The notes under the pieces: generated by a model
Database searches by the model: none
What the model was told of the DNA's origin: nothing
Seen by the model: the letters and a program-made list of their open reading frames with translations, nothing else
Program-made: the position numbers and the translations under genes
Part shown: positions 18,015-26,510 of the stretch, piece by piece
Layout: every line of letters begins with the position of its first letter
Position numbering within the stretch: the first letter of the stretch is position 1
From: Thermoanaerobaculia bacterium
GTDB taxonomy: Bacteria > Acidobacteriota > Thermoanaerobaculia > Multivoradales > J023
Reading direction: 5' to 3'
Assembly (NCBI GenBank): GCA_030431255.1
Contig: JAUIJL010000009.1
Span: 186,001-250,000, forward strand
DNA: 64,000 bases

Positions 18015-18380
18015 TCAAGGGTCGGCCTCTTCGGCTTTCAGCGAGCCCAGCCAATCGACGATAGCTTGCAGCTCTTCGTCGCTTCCCTTAAAAGGTTTCG
18101 TATGTTTTTTCCCATTCTCCCCGACTTGCTCACGCTTGATATAAGCGACCATCCACGACGTCTCATGGCGATCACCGACCCCCGCTAGATCGGGACCGAA
18201 TAGTTTTTCGATCTTACCGGTGCGGCTGATCCCGTGGCTTGCGACGCTGTGGCAAGACTCACATTTTTGCTCCAAGAGCTCGACTTTGCCGGGATCTTCC
18301 GCCCCATCGGCTTCGGCGGCCGAAGATGCCGCCGAAAGGCCGAAAACTAAGCATGTCAGGGCCAGGTAGCTCCACTTCAT
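18015..18380 (-). CDS. Periplasmic mono-haem cytochrome c
   Basis: About 121 aa from the ATG at 18380 (AGGAG 8 nt upstream). Signal peptide ending SSAAEA; one haem site CESCHS; a FGPDLAGVGDR block and a C-terminal helix as in class I cytochromes c. A methionine is the usual sixth ligand; the conserved position here is W-M in SWMVAYI. It probably shuttles electrons between the NapC-type protein and partners. First gene of the minus-strand part of the cluster. Confidence 0.88.
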   Translation of the reverse strand: MKWSYLALTCLVFGLSAASSAAEADGAEDPGKVELLEQKCESCHSVASHGISRTGKIEKLFGPDLAGVGDRHETSWMVAYIKREQVGENGKKHTKPFKGSDEELQAIVDWLGSLKAEEADP

Positions 18381-18609
18381 ACCAATGACTCCTTTGGGTT
18401 TGTGGGTCGTGAGCCGGATATCAACGAGACTACGATCTCGAGCAACCGAGCACACCGCCCCATCGGGCGGGAGACCCCTACCCGACCGACATTCCCAAGC
18501 CCTACCCCTCCGTGTACCCGACCCACGTGCTGCCCCCGCCCCGACGCGTATGTCGGCCGGGCCCAGGCTTTTCTAAGATGTTTCTACAGCTCAGATCCAG
18601 GAGGTTTGT
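18381..18609. promoter_or_regulatory. Divergent control region of the cytochrome cluster
   Basis: 229 nt between the outward-reading mono-haem and decahaem cytochrome genes. It must hold both promoters. I see no obvious FNR-type palindrome or clear -35/-10 pair. Confidence 0.4.
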
Positions 18610-19578
18610 ATGAAGAGCATGAAGAGCTCTAGACGAGCTTGGCCGCCGATCGCGTTCACCATCTTGCTCGTCTGGGGTCCCATCACCTATTGGGGCGAAG
18701 CGCCCACGGTGGGGGCCTCACCGGCGAGCTCAGACAGTGAGGCGAGCACTGCCGTTGCGGGCTCGGGGTTGGAATACATCGGCAGCGAGAGCTGCTCCGC
18801 CTGCCATGATTCCCAGGCGCCCGCCCTAGCACCCACCGCGCACGGCTCCGAGGCCTTCGCAGCCCGGTCGGAGCATGGCTGCGAGACTTGCCACGGTCCG
18901 GCAAGCGCCCACCTCGACGATCCGGAGGCCCCCTACGGCGCTTCGTTACGGACCGCTGAGCAATCGTCGAGCGTGTGCCTTTCCTGCCACACCGACGACC
19001 ATTCCCGCTTCCCCACCAACGCCCACGCCCGTGCCGGTTTGGGCTGTATCGACTGCCACAGCATTCACGGAGAGAGCGGTTGGACGGTGTTGGACGAAAC
19101 CTCCACGACCTCTCAGCCCACCCCCTTCACCACCGCGCGCATCACGGGTTCCTCATTGGCCTGTGTTCAATGCCACACCGACGTCGCCGGAGAATTTCAA
19201 TTCAACGAACGGCATCGTCTGCAGGAAGGCATCATCGGCTGTGCCGACTGCCACGATCCCCACGGCCCCACACCCCGGACCCGGCTGGCTGGTTTCAAAC
19301 AGGAATCCTGCGTCGACTGCCATGCCGACAAAGGGGGACCGTTCGTCTTCGAGCACGGCTCCGTGCGGGTGGAAGGCTGCGCCGCCTGCCACACCCCCCA
19401 CGGCTCACCGAATCGACACATGCTCACCCACCAACGGGTCGCCGAGCTGTGTTACTCGTGCCACGTAGAGGTGCCTGGTTTCCATATTTCCGGCGGCCGC
19501 TTCGGCCTCGACACCCAGTGCACCAATTGCCACTCCACCATCCACGGGTCGAATTTCAGCCCGGTCTTCTTCAAATAG
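18610..19578 (+). CDS. Decahaem c-type cytochrome (DmsE/MtrA-like)
   Basis: 322 aa with GGAGG before the ATG. An N-terminal signal/hydrophobic segment is followed by ten CxxCH sites (CSACH, CETCH, CLSCH, CIDCH, CVQCH, CADCH, CVDCH, CAACH, CYSCH, CTNCH), the number and spacing of MtrA/DmsE/PioA proteins. Those proteins thread through an outer-membrane barrel and carry electrons across the outer membrane. The next gene, 15 nt downstream, encodes such a barrel. No separate surface decahaem cytochrome is seen here. Confidence 0.92.
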   Translation: MKSMKSSRRAWPPIAFTILLVWGPITYWGEAPTVGASPASSDSEASTAVAGSGLEYIGSESCSACHDSQAPALAPTAHGSEAFAARSEHGCETCHGPASAHLDDPEAPYGASLRTAEQSSSVCLSCHTDDHSRFPTNAHARAGLGCIDCHSIHGESGWTVLDETSTTSQPTPFTTARITGSSLACVQCHTDVAGEFQFNERHRLQEGIIGCADCHDPHGPTPRTRLAGFKQESCVDCHADKGGPFVFEHGSVRVEGCAACHTPHGSPNRHMLTHQRVAELCYSCHVEVPGFHISGGRFGLDTQCTNCHSTIHGSNFSPVFFK

Positions 19579-19593
19579 GGGGCGAGGCGCACC

Positions 19594-21513
19594 ATGAGCA
19601 CCTTTAAGCACCTTCTTGCCACGATTCCCAGAGCCCGGGTCGTCACCACGATGCGGCCTACGCCGACCAGGGCCACCCGGTTCCTAGCCTTGTCATTGCT
19701 GGCCCTGCCATGGCTTGCCGCCCAACCGGCGTCGGCAGACGGTGATGCCGACGGGCAGATCATGCTCGGATATCGGTGGGTGGACGTCGATGGCGCCGAG
19801 CGCAAATTCCGCGAAGACCTGAATCAGGAAGACGGCCCCATTCTCTATCAGCTGGACTTCGACTTGGTCCCAGAGGGGGAGGATCGTTGGGCGGATCGCA
19901 TCGAGCTCGACGTCAACGATCTCGGCTCGCGCGCTTTCGAAACCGTGCACCTCGGGATCCGCAAATACGGCGCCTACACTTTCAAGCTCGATCGTCGGCG
20001 CTCTGAATACTTCTATGAAGACATCATCGTGCCCCCGGAGCTGGCCAATGTGCGGGCCTCCACCGGCGGCGACTTCCATCATTTCGACTTCGAGCGGGTG
20101 CGCACTCGGGCCGAGCTCGATCTATTCCTGAATAAGCGGGCCAAGCTGAGCTTCGGCTTCGACCAACACACCAAAGAAGGTGACGGCACCACCACCCTCG
20201 ACATCAGCCGAGATGAATTCGAGACCGACCGGCACATCGACGAAACCCTGCAGACCTCCACCCTCGGTTTTTCTTACACCTGGGACAAGGCCACCTTGAT
20301 CCTCGAAGAACGCCTGCGGGACTACGAAAATGTGGTCGAGGTCTTCTTGCCGGGTTTCTCTGAGGGTGAAAGCCCTGGTCCAGCGACCCTCGACTTCTAT
20401 TTCTTCGATCAGCCCTACGACTACGAGAGCCGTGAGCACGCGGTCAAAGTGCTGGCTCGCCCGAACGACCGCCTCGACGTCCGGTTCGGTGCAGAGCTTC
20501 ACGACCTCAGCCTCGACCTCCACGCCGACGAGAGCTCTCAAGGCCTAGACTTCCGGGGCAATCCGTTTTCGAGCATCGTCACCGGCTCGGGCGACATCGA
20601 CCGGGATTTGGAGCTCTACGACCTCGAGCTGACCTGCAATCTGAACGACCGGGTGGCCATGGTGGGCTCGGTGCGCAGCTACAGTCTCGAGCAAACCGCG
20701 GACTCCACCCTCGGAAGCGACGTCAACGAGGGTCGTTGGGACATCGAAACCACCGGATATGAAGCGGGATTCGTCTTCTTCCTCGACCACGGCTTCACCC
20801 TCGGCGCGGGCCTGATGTTGGAGAGCCGTGAGGTCAGCTTCCAACAGCTCGAAAACGACGACGGCATCACCGTCGAAGACGCCGAAACCGACAACGACGG
20901 TTACTACCTCAACGCCCTGTGGAAACCGCGAAAAGGTTTCGAGCTGAGCGCCAAGGTCGACGTCAACACCATCGATGACCCGGTCACCCTCGCCACCGCC
21001 ACCGACCGATCTCGCTATCGAATTCGAGCCCGGAATCGCTGGTCCAACGGCGTGAGCCTATCCGCCGTTTACCAGCTCACCGACTTCGAGAACGACAGCT
21101 CGGGATGGCAGGCGGAAACCGAGAAAATCGCGATTCGGGTGGGTTGTCGGATCGACGACGTCGAAGTTTCTGCGGGTTATACCCTGATCGACATCGAGCG
21201 TCAGATCGACTCCCTGGTCAACGAGGTTCTGCTCTTCGACGATCTCTATCGAGCCGACACCGACTTCCTCGACGCCCGGGTGCGTTGGGCGGTCAACGAT
21301 CGGCTGACCCTCGGGGCCGCGGCGCGGATCTACGAGAACGGCGGCAGCTTTGCCCTCGAACGGGAGGAATATCGCGCCTTCTTGGAAACCCGTCTGGCGT
21401 CGAAATATTTGCTCGGTCTGACCTATCGCACCCTCGACTACGACGAGACGGAGCAGAGCTTCGACGACTACAGCGCCGATATTGCCGAGATTTCCATCGG
21501 CTATCGGTTCTGA
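19594..21513 (+). CDS. Outer-membrane beta-barrel of a porin-cytochrome conduit (MtrB/PioB-like)
   Basis: 639 aa. The ATG at 19594 is preceded by GAGG; a signal peptide ends near QPASADG. The rest is alternating amphipathic beta-strands with acidic loops, and the last residue pattern ...SIGYRF ends in Phe as outer-membrane barrels do. MtrB/PioB proteins sheath the decahaem cytochrome. The assignment rests on the preceding decahaem gene, length (600-700 aa) and barrel features more than on a specific motif; the CxxC of some MtrB proteins is not seen. A strong terminator follows at 21557. Confidence 0.75.
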   Translation: MSTFKHLLATIPRARVVTTMRPTPTRATRFLALSLLALPWLAAQPASADGDADGQIMLGYRWVDVDGAERKFREDLNQEDGPILYQLDFDLVPEGEDRWADRIELDVNDLGSRAFETVHLGIRKYGAYTFKLDRRRSEYFYEDIIVPPELANVRASTGGDFHHFDFERVRTRAELDLFLNKRAKLSFGFDQHTKEGDGTTTLDISRDEFETDRHIDETLQTSTLGFSYTWDKATLILEERLRDYENVVEVFLPGFSEGESPGPATLDFYFFDQPYDYESREHAVKVLARPNDRLDVRFGAELHDLSLDLHADESSQGLDFRGNPFSSIVTGSGDIDRDLELYDLELTCNLNDRVAMVGSVRSYSLEQTADSTLGSDVNEGRWDIETTGYEAGFVFFLDHGFTLGAGLMLESREVSFQQLENDDGITVEDAETDNDGYYLNALWKPRKGFELSAKVDVNTIDDPVTLATATDRSRYRIRARNRWSNGVSLSAVYQLTDFENDSSGWQAETEKIAIRVGCRIDDVEVSAGYTLIDIERQIDSLVNEVLLFDDLYRADTDFLDARVRWAVNDRLTLGAAARIYENGGSFALEREEYRAFLETRLASKYLLGLTYRTLDYDETEQSFDDYSADIAEISIGYRF

Positions 21514-21556
21514 GAGAGCGCCCTCTCGGCTGCCTCAACACAGACACGCATTGGCA

Positions 21557-21583
21557 AAGGCGAGCGAATAGGCTCGCCTTTTT
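21557..21583 (+). terminator. Rho-independent terminator of the decahaem/barrel operon
   Basis: AAGGCGAGC - gaata - GGCTCGCCTTTTT: 8-bp GC-rich stem and T-run, 44 nt after the barrel stop codon. Confidence 0.85.
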
Positions 21584-21691
21584 ATCTGGCAACAGACGCA
21601 AATCGCGCTGGCCGCTCACTCGGGTAGACGTTGTGGTAAATTCTCGGCAGTCACACGCGCTTCTCCTCCTACAATCCGCTGTTTTCCTTCT

Positions 21692-24196
21692 ATGCGTAGC
21701 CAATCCGAGATTCTCCGCGAAGTCGTCCAAGGAACCAATCAAGCGCTCGGACCGAAGTACTTCCAGTGCTTGACCCGGAGTCTGGCCTCGGCGTTCGAAA
21801 GCCGATATTGCCTGGTGACTCAATGTTCCTCGGCCCACCCAGGACGTGTTCAAACGCTCGCCTTTTGGGCCGGCGACGACTTCATCCCGAATATCGAATA
21901 CGACCTGCTCGCGACCCCGTGTGAAAAAGTGATCTTAGAAGGGACCTCCTGCGTTTACGGGTCGAATATCCAGGCCCTCTTTCCCGATGATCAAGACCTG
22001 GTAGACCTCGGCGTAGAAAGCTACGCGGCGGCTCCGATGATCGGATCCGAGGGCTCGTCGTTGGGGCATCTGGTGATCATGGACACCCGACCGCTCGACC
22101 CATCGGGAACCGACCCGTCGCTGTTGGAGCTCTTCGCGGATCGAGCCGCCGCCGAGCTCGAGCGCGTACGCGCCAGCGAGGAGCTGGCCCAAAGCGAAGC
22201 CCGACTACGGCAGGTGATCGATCTCGCCCCTTGTTTTATTTTTGCCAAGGACTCCGAGAGCCGTTATATCTTGGCCAATCAGGCGGTAGCCGACGCCTTC
22301 GGCACGACCGTCCAAGAAGTGATCGGCAAAAGTGATCAAGAGCTCGCCAGCTCCCCGGAGGAAGCGGAGAGCTTTCGCCACGACGACCAACAGGTGATCG
22401 GCAGCGGTCAATCGAAGGTCCGTTACGAAGAAACCATCACCGACACCGCGGGCCGGACACGGCACCTACAAACGACAAAAATTCGCTTTCACACCGGTGA
22501 TACCGGACAACCCGCCGTGCTCGGCGTGTCCATGGACGTCACCGGGCAAAGGGAAGCAGAGGACGCGCTGAGGGCGGTGGTCAAAGGAACGGCGGCGACC
22601 CTGGGAAAGGCGTTCTTTCGTTCCCTGGCGCAACATCTGGCCCTCGCGCTCGGCACCCAATACGCCGTGGTGGCCGAATTTCACGGCCAGATGGTGCGCA
22701 CCCGGGCCGTATGGGCCGGCGATCAGTTTTTGGACGGCGTGGAATACGAGCTCGATGGCTCTCCTTGCGAGCGGGTGGCCCTCAGCCGGGAAACCACGGC
22801 CTTTCCCGAGGCCCTTCAAGAGCTCTTTCGGAGCCATGCCTTGATCGCCCAGATGGGGGCGGAAAGCTATTTGGGCACGCCGCTCTTCAACGTCGATCGA
22901 GAGCCGATCGGGCTGTTGGCGGTCCTGGACCAACAGCCCATGGGCGACCAGGAACAAAAAGCCCGTTTGTTGTCGATTTTCGCGTCCCGGGCGGCCGCGG
23001 AAATGGAGCGAGAGCAACTCGACGAGCACCGGCAACGGCTCCAATCCCAGGTGTTGCACGTGCAGAAGCTCGAAAGCCTCGGCCTGCTCGCCGGCGGCAT
23101 CGCCCACGATTTCAACAACTTGCTCTACGCCATCATGGGCAATGCCGAGCTGGCACAAATCCGTTTGGAAGAAGGGGCCAACGAGCAAGTCGACAAACAT
23201 CTCGAAGAAATCTTGAGGGCCTCTCAACGCTCCGCGGACCTGACCCATCAGATGCTCGCCTACTCCGGCCAGGGCAGCTTTGTGGTCACCCGCATCGACC
23301 TCAACGCCTCCATCCGCGAGATGATCGACCTGCTCTCCGTGTCGATCAGCAAGAAGGCGCAAATTGAGCTCGACCTGGACCCTGACCTACCGACCCTCGA
23401 AGGGGATGCGACACAAATTCGACAGATTCTGATGAATCTGGTCACCAACGCGTCGGACGCCATCGGTGACCGGCCCGGAACGATTCGAATTCGCACCGGC
23501 ACCCAAGAAGTCGGCTCCGACATGCCGGCCGACGCCTATTCCACGGAAGAGCTGCCGCCGGGACAATACCTCTTCGTGGAAGTCGCGGACGACGGCTGCG
23601 GCATGGACGCCGACACCCTCCAACGCCTCTTCGACCCGTTTTTCACCACCAAGACCACGGGCCGGGGCCTCGGCCTGGCCGCCCTGCTCGGCATTACCCG
23701 CAGCCACCAAGGCACGGTACGGGTCCAAAGCCGCAAGGGCGAGGGCTCCGTCTTCACCATCCTGCTACCGCCTTCGGACAAAAACCTGCAAGGTCCCGCA
23801 TTGCAGATCAAACAAGGTGCTCCCGACTGGCGAGGAGAAGGTTTGGTCTTGCTCGCCGACGACGAGCAAATCGTGCGGGTGATCACCGGAGAGATGCTGA
23901 AACAGCTGGGATTCGACGTCGTCAGTGCCGAGAACGGACGCAGAGCCGTCGAGCTCTTCCACAAGCTCCACTCGAAGATTCGATTGGTGGTGCTCGACAT
24001 GATGATGCCCGAGCTCGACGGCCTGGAGGCCTTCCACCAAATGAAAGACATCAAACCCGACGTCAAAGTGTTGCTGGCCAGCGGTTTTTCCCTTCAAGCC
24101 ATCCACCAACCGGCGACCGGCGGCATCGACGGCTTCCTGCAAAAACCGATTCGACTCGACGAGCTGCAAGCGGAGCTTTGTCGCATCCTGGGCTGA
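21692..24196 (+). CDS. Hybrid sensor histidine kinase (GAF-PAS-GAF-HisKA-HATPase-REC)
   Basis: 834 aa, no membrane helix, so cytoplasmic. Two GAF-like modules (about 5-150 and 293-440) share the pattern (F/V)WAGD(D/Q)F-(I/V)EY-L--(T/S)PCE(K/R)V and flank a PAS domain (about 165-290). The HisKA H-box is GGIAHDFNNLL (near 470), followed by the N-box NLVTNASDA and the G-boxes (DDGCGMD; GRGLGLAAL). A C-terminal receiver has acidic DD in LLADDEQ, the phospho-acceptor in VVLDMMMP, and FLQKP lysine. The domain order suggests phosphorelay to an unlinked partner. No output gene is adjacent. Confidence 0.9.
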   Translation: MRSQSEILREVVQGTNQALGPKYFQCLTRSLASAFESRYCLVTQCSSAHPGRVQTLAFWAGDDFIPNIEYDLLATPCEKVILEGTSCVYGSNIQALFPDDQDLVDLGVESYAAAPMIGSEGSSLGHLVIMDTRPLDPSGTDPSLLELFADRAAAELERVRASEELAQSEARLRQVIDLAPCFIFAKDSESRYILANQAVADAFGTTVQEVIGKSDQELASSPEEAESFRHDDQQVIGSGQSKVRYEETITDTAGRTRHLQTTKIRFHTGDTGQPAVLGVSMDVTGQREAEDALRAVVKGTAATLGKAFFRSLAQHLALALGTQYAVVAEFHGQMVRTRAVWAGDQFLDGVEYELDGSPCERVALSRETTAFPEALQELFRSHALIAQMGAESYLGTPLFNVDREPIGLLAVLDQQPMGDQEQKARLLSIFASRAAAEMEREQLDEHRQRLQSQVLHVQKLESLGLLAGGIAHDFNNLLYAIMGNAELAQIRLEEGANEQVDKHLEEILRASQRSADLTHQMLAYSGQGSFVVTRIDLNASIREMIDLLSVSISKKAQIELDLDPDLPTLEGDATQIRQILMNLVTNASDAIGDRPGTIRIRTGTQEVGSDMPADAYSTEELPPGQYLFVEVADDGCGMDADTLQRLFDPFFTTKTTGRGLGLAALLGITRSHQGTVRVQSRKGEGSVFTILLPPSDKNLQGPALQIKQGAPDWRGEGLVLLADDEQIVRVITGEMLKQLGFDVVSAENGRRAVELFHKLHSKIRLVVLDMMMPELDGLEAFHQMKDIKPDVKVLLASGFSLQAIHQPATGGIDGFLQKPIRLDELQAELCRILG

Positions 24197-24233
24197 CGCG
24201 TTCGGCTCGCCCCAACCCCGAGGAAATTCATCC

Positions 24234-24968
24234 ATGCCGGATTCCAACCTGCAAAACGGGACCATCGTCGGCCGAGTCGTGGGGCTATGGCGTTACCCGG
24301 TCAAATCCATGGCGGCGGAGGCGCTGACCGAGGTAGAGGTATCCTGGCACGGCCTGACCGGAGACCGTCGGTGGGCCTTCGTGCGCGACGGCGTGGCCCG
24401 TAGCGGTTTTCCTTGGCTGACCCTGCGCCAGCGCGCGGATATGCGCGACTTCCACCCGTCCTTCGTCGACCCCTCTCAGCCCGACACCTCCAAAACCATG
24501 GTGAAGACCCCTTCGGGCACAGGCTTCGAGGTCACGGATCCCTTGCTGGCCGCGGAGCTCGGGGCGGGCGCGCGGGTGATCAAACAAGACCGGGGGGTTT
24601 TCGATACCTTCCCGCTTTCCCTCATCACCACCCAAACCATCCACCAGCTCGGCAAGGCCGTCGGCCTCCAGCTCGACCCCTTGCGCTTTCGCCCCAACCT
24701 CTTGGTGGAAACCAGCGACGACGCCCCATTCGCCGAGGACAGCTGGGTCGGCCGCGAGCTGAGAATCGGCGATCTGCGCCTGCGGGTCGACAAACGGGAC
24801 GGCCGCTGCATGGTCATCACCCTCGACCCCGAAACACACGAAAGCAGCCCTGAAATCCTGCGCGCCGTCGCGCAAGATCGTGAGGGCTGCCTGGGGGTCT
24901 ACGGATCGGTCGTGAAGCCGGGGCGTGTTGCCGTCGGTGATCCAGTCGCCGTCCTAGGAGGTCAGTGA
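24234..24968 (+). CDS. MOSC-domain protein (YcbX/MOSC N-terminal barrel type)
   Basis: 244 aa with GAGG upstream. The N-terminal MOSC beta-barrel begins VVGLWRYPVKSM, the classic opening. The MOSC domain follows, with RFRPNLLV and a conserved Cys in DGRCMVITLDP near residue 186, followed by the GxLGVYGSV-type ending. MOSC proteins handle molybdenum cofactor or act in mARC-like reductases. No ferredoxin domain is present, unlike YcbX. Confidence 0.88.
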   Translation: MPDSNLQNGTIVGRVVGLWRYPVKSMAAEALTEVEVSWHGLTGDRRWAFVRDGVARSGFPWLTLRQRADMRDFHPSFVDPSQPDTSKTMVKTPSGTGFEVTDPLLAAELGAGARVIKQDRGVFDTFPLSLITTQTIHQLGKAVGLQLDPLRFRPNLLVETSDDAPFAEDSWVGRELRIGDLRLRVDKRDGRCMVITLDPETHESSPEILRAVAQDREGCLGVYGSVVKPGRVAVGDPVAVLGGQ

Positions 24969-25025
24969 AGCGGAGCTCTGCCGCATCCTGAGCCCGCCGA
25001 CCGAGGGTGGCCGCTGTTTCACGGG

Positions 25026-25298
25026 TCACCTTCGACGGGTGACCAGGCCCAGCAGGGCCACGAAGAGGGCTCCGCCGATTACCGACCAAACCATCGGGAA
25101 GGCCGTGCCACCGATCGAAACCGCGAAGAGCGCGGGCAAGCCGAGGGTCCGTGCCAGCCACATGCCGATGACGGCGCCGACAAAACCCACCGCGATCGCG
25201 CCGAAGCAGCCCCCGCGGGAATAACCGCTAAGGGCTTGGCCTGCGGCACCACACACGCCCGCCACGGCCAACAAAACAAGAAGCTCCATGAGCGTCAT
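25026..25298 (-). CDS. GlsB/YeaQ/YmgE-family small membrane protein
   Basis: 90 aa from the ATG at 25298 (AAGGAGG upstream). Three hydrophobic segments rich in Gly with the family pattern GGxxGAIxVGxxGAxIG in the middle. The Pfam family is called transglycosylase-associated protein and is stress-linked in other bacteria; its biochemical role is unknown. Just downstream of another small membrane protein gene on the same strand. Confidence 0.8.
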   Translation of the reverse strand: MTLMELLVLLAVAGVCGAAGQALSGYSRGGCFGAIAVGFVGAVIGMWLARTLGLPALFAVSIGGTAFPMVWSVIGGALFVALLGLVTRRR

Positions 25299-25335
25299 GA
25301 TCTTCCTCCTTCTAAGGTGATTGGGAAAATAAGCA

Positions 25336-25551
25336 TCAGCGTTTCCGGCTGGTGACCAAGAGCAGGGCACCTACCGCCACACCGGAAATCCCGAGCCACA
25401 CCGGAAGGTTCACTCTTTCCTTATCCTTGGCTTGCAGCTCGATGAAGCCGAGATCGACCTCGTGAGTTTCCTTGGTATAGGTAAAGCCGCCATAGGCCAG
25501 GATCAACAATCCCAATGCGAGAAGGATGGCGCCGAGTAATTGTTTGGACAT
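25336..25551 (-). CDS. Two-helix small membrane protein
   Basis: 71 aa with two transmembrane helices (about 5-25 and 49-66) around a charged loop (ELQAKDKERVNLP). GGAG precedes the ATG. It resembles small uncharacterised proteins of the DUF3185 type; no function can be given. It precedes the GlsB-like gene by 37 nt and is probably co-transcribed. Confidence 0.7.
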   Translation of the reverse strand: MSKQLLGAILLALGLLILAYGGFTYTKETHEVDLGFIELQAKDKERVNLPVWLGISGVAVGALLLVTSRKR

Positions 25552-25885
25552 GAGGTGCTCCTTAAATGGATGGGCCGAATCGGATCTACACGGACTCGAC
25601 TCCTTTTAGATGTGTTCGCTACCTCATTAGAGAGCACGATCGATGCCGGCTTCCAAAAAGCCGTTTCTTCGGGCCGAAACAGCTCTTTTCACCGAATCCG
25701 CGGCCGAAAACGTGTAAGAGCTACATCTTCTTTGTAGTTCTTTCCCGCCCCTAGAGCTCCCGTCGTCCTCGCGGCCGGCGGGCCGTCGAGGTGCTAAGCT
25801 CGCCGAACCTCGATCCGGCTCAACGCCTAGACAGTCGGCCATACAGGCCGTCTCCATCAAGAGATCCCACAGAAAAGAGGCCCCC
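25552..25885. other. Intergenic region, 334 nt
   Basis: Divergent spacer that should contain promoters for both flanking units. It holds one imperfect inverted repeat, AGCCGTTTC/GAAACAGCT (25659-25667 and 25676-25684). No coding signal seen. Confidence 0.4.
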
Positions 25886-26467
25886 ATGCGCAAGCTCATC
25901 TATTTCATTGCCGTCACCGCGGACGGCTTCATTGCCGACACTGACGGGGGCTTCGACTTCTTCCCCACTTCCGGCGGACACCTCGACTACCTGGTCGAGG
26001 AGTACCCGGAAACATTCCCAGGGCACCTACGCCCATTGCTCGGGGTTGAAGGCGAGCCCAAACACTTCGATACCGTGCTCATGGGGCGGGAGACCTACGA
26101 GGTGGGTCTGACCATGGGGGTGACCAATCCTTATCCCCATCTGCGCCAGATCGTGGTGTCGAGCACGATGACGGAAAGCCCGGATCCGGCGGTTGAGCTG
26201 ACCGCCGATCCAGTGGAATGGGTTCGGAGGCTGAAACAAGAGGAGGGTCTCGACATCTGGCTGTGTGGTGGCGGCCGGCTCGCCAGAGCCTTACTGCAAG
26301 ACATCGACGGATTGGTGCTCAAGGTCAATCCGGTGGTGATCGGTCACGGCCGGCCCCTCTTTGACCCGGCGATGCCGCCCCTACGCCTCGAGCCGGCATC
26401 CCATGAGGTTTTTGAGGGCGGAGTCGCGATCCTGGGCTATCAGGTCGCGCCGATCCCGTCGGAATGA
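25886..26467 (+). CDS. Dihydrofolate-reductase-fold (RibD C-terminal-like) protein
   Basis: 193 aa. Opens with KLIYFIAVTADGFIAD, the nucleotide-binding start of the RibD C-terminal/DHFR superfamily. TVLMGRETYEVGL and LWLCGGGRLARALL-type blocks (here DIWLCGGGRLA) mark the NADPH-binding fold. These stand-alone proteins are commonly annotated dihydrofolate reductase family. Their true substrate is usually unknown, and the protein probably does not replace FolA. Stands alone. Confidence 0.88.
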   Translation: MRKLIYFIAVTADGFIADTDGGFDFFPTSGGHLDYLVEEYPETFPGHLRPLLGVEGEPKHFDTVLMGRETYEVGLTMGVTNPYPHLRQIVVSSTMTESPDPAVELTADPVEWVRRLKQEEGLDIWLCGGGRLARALLQDIDGLVLKVNPVVIGHGRPLFDPAMPPLRLEPASHEVFEGGVAILGYQVAPIPSE

Positions 26468-26510
26468 GCGCTCCATAGGTAACTCAAGCAACTCCGGAAA
26501 CTCAAATGAC

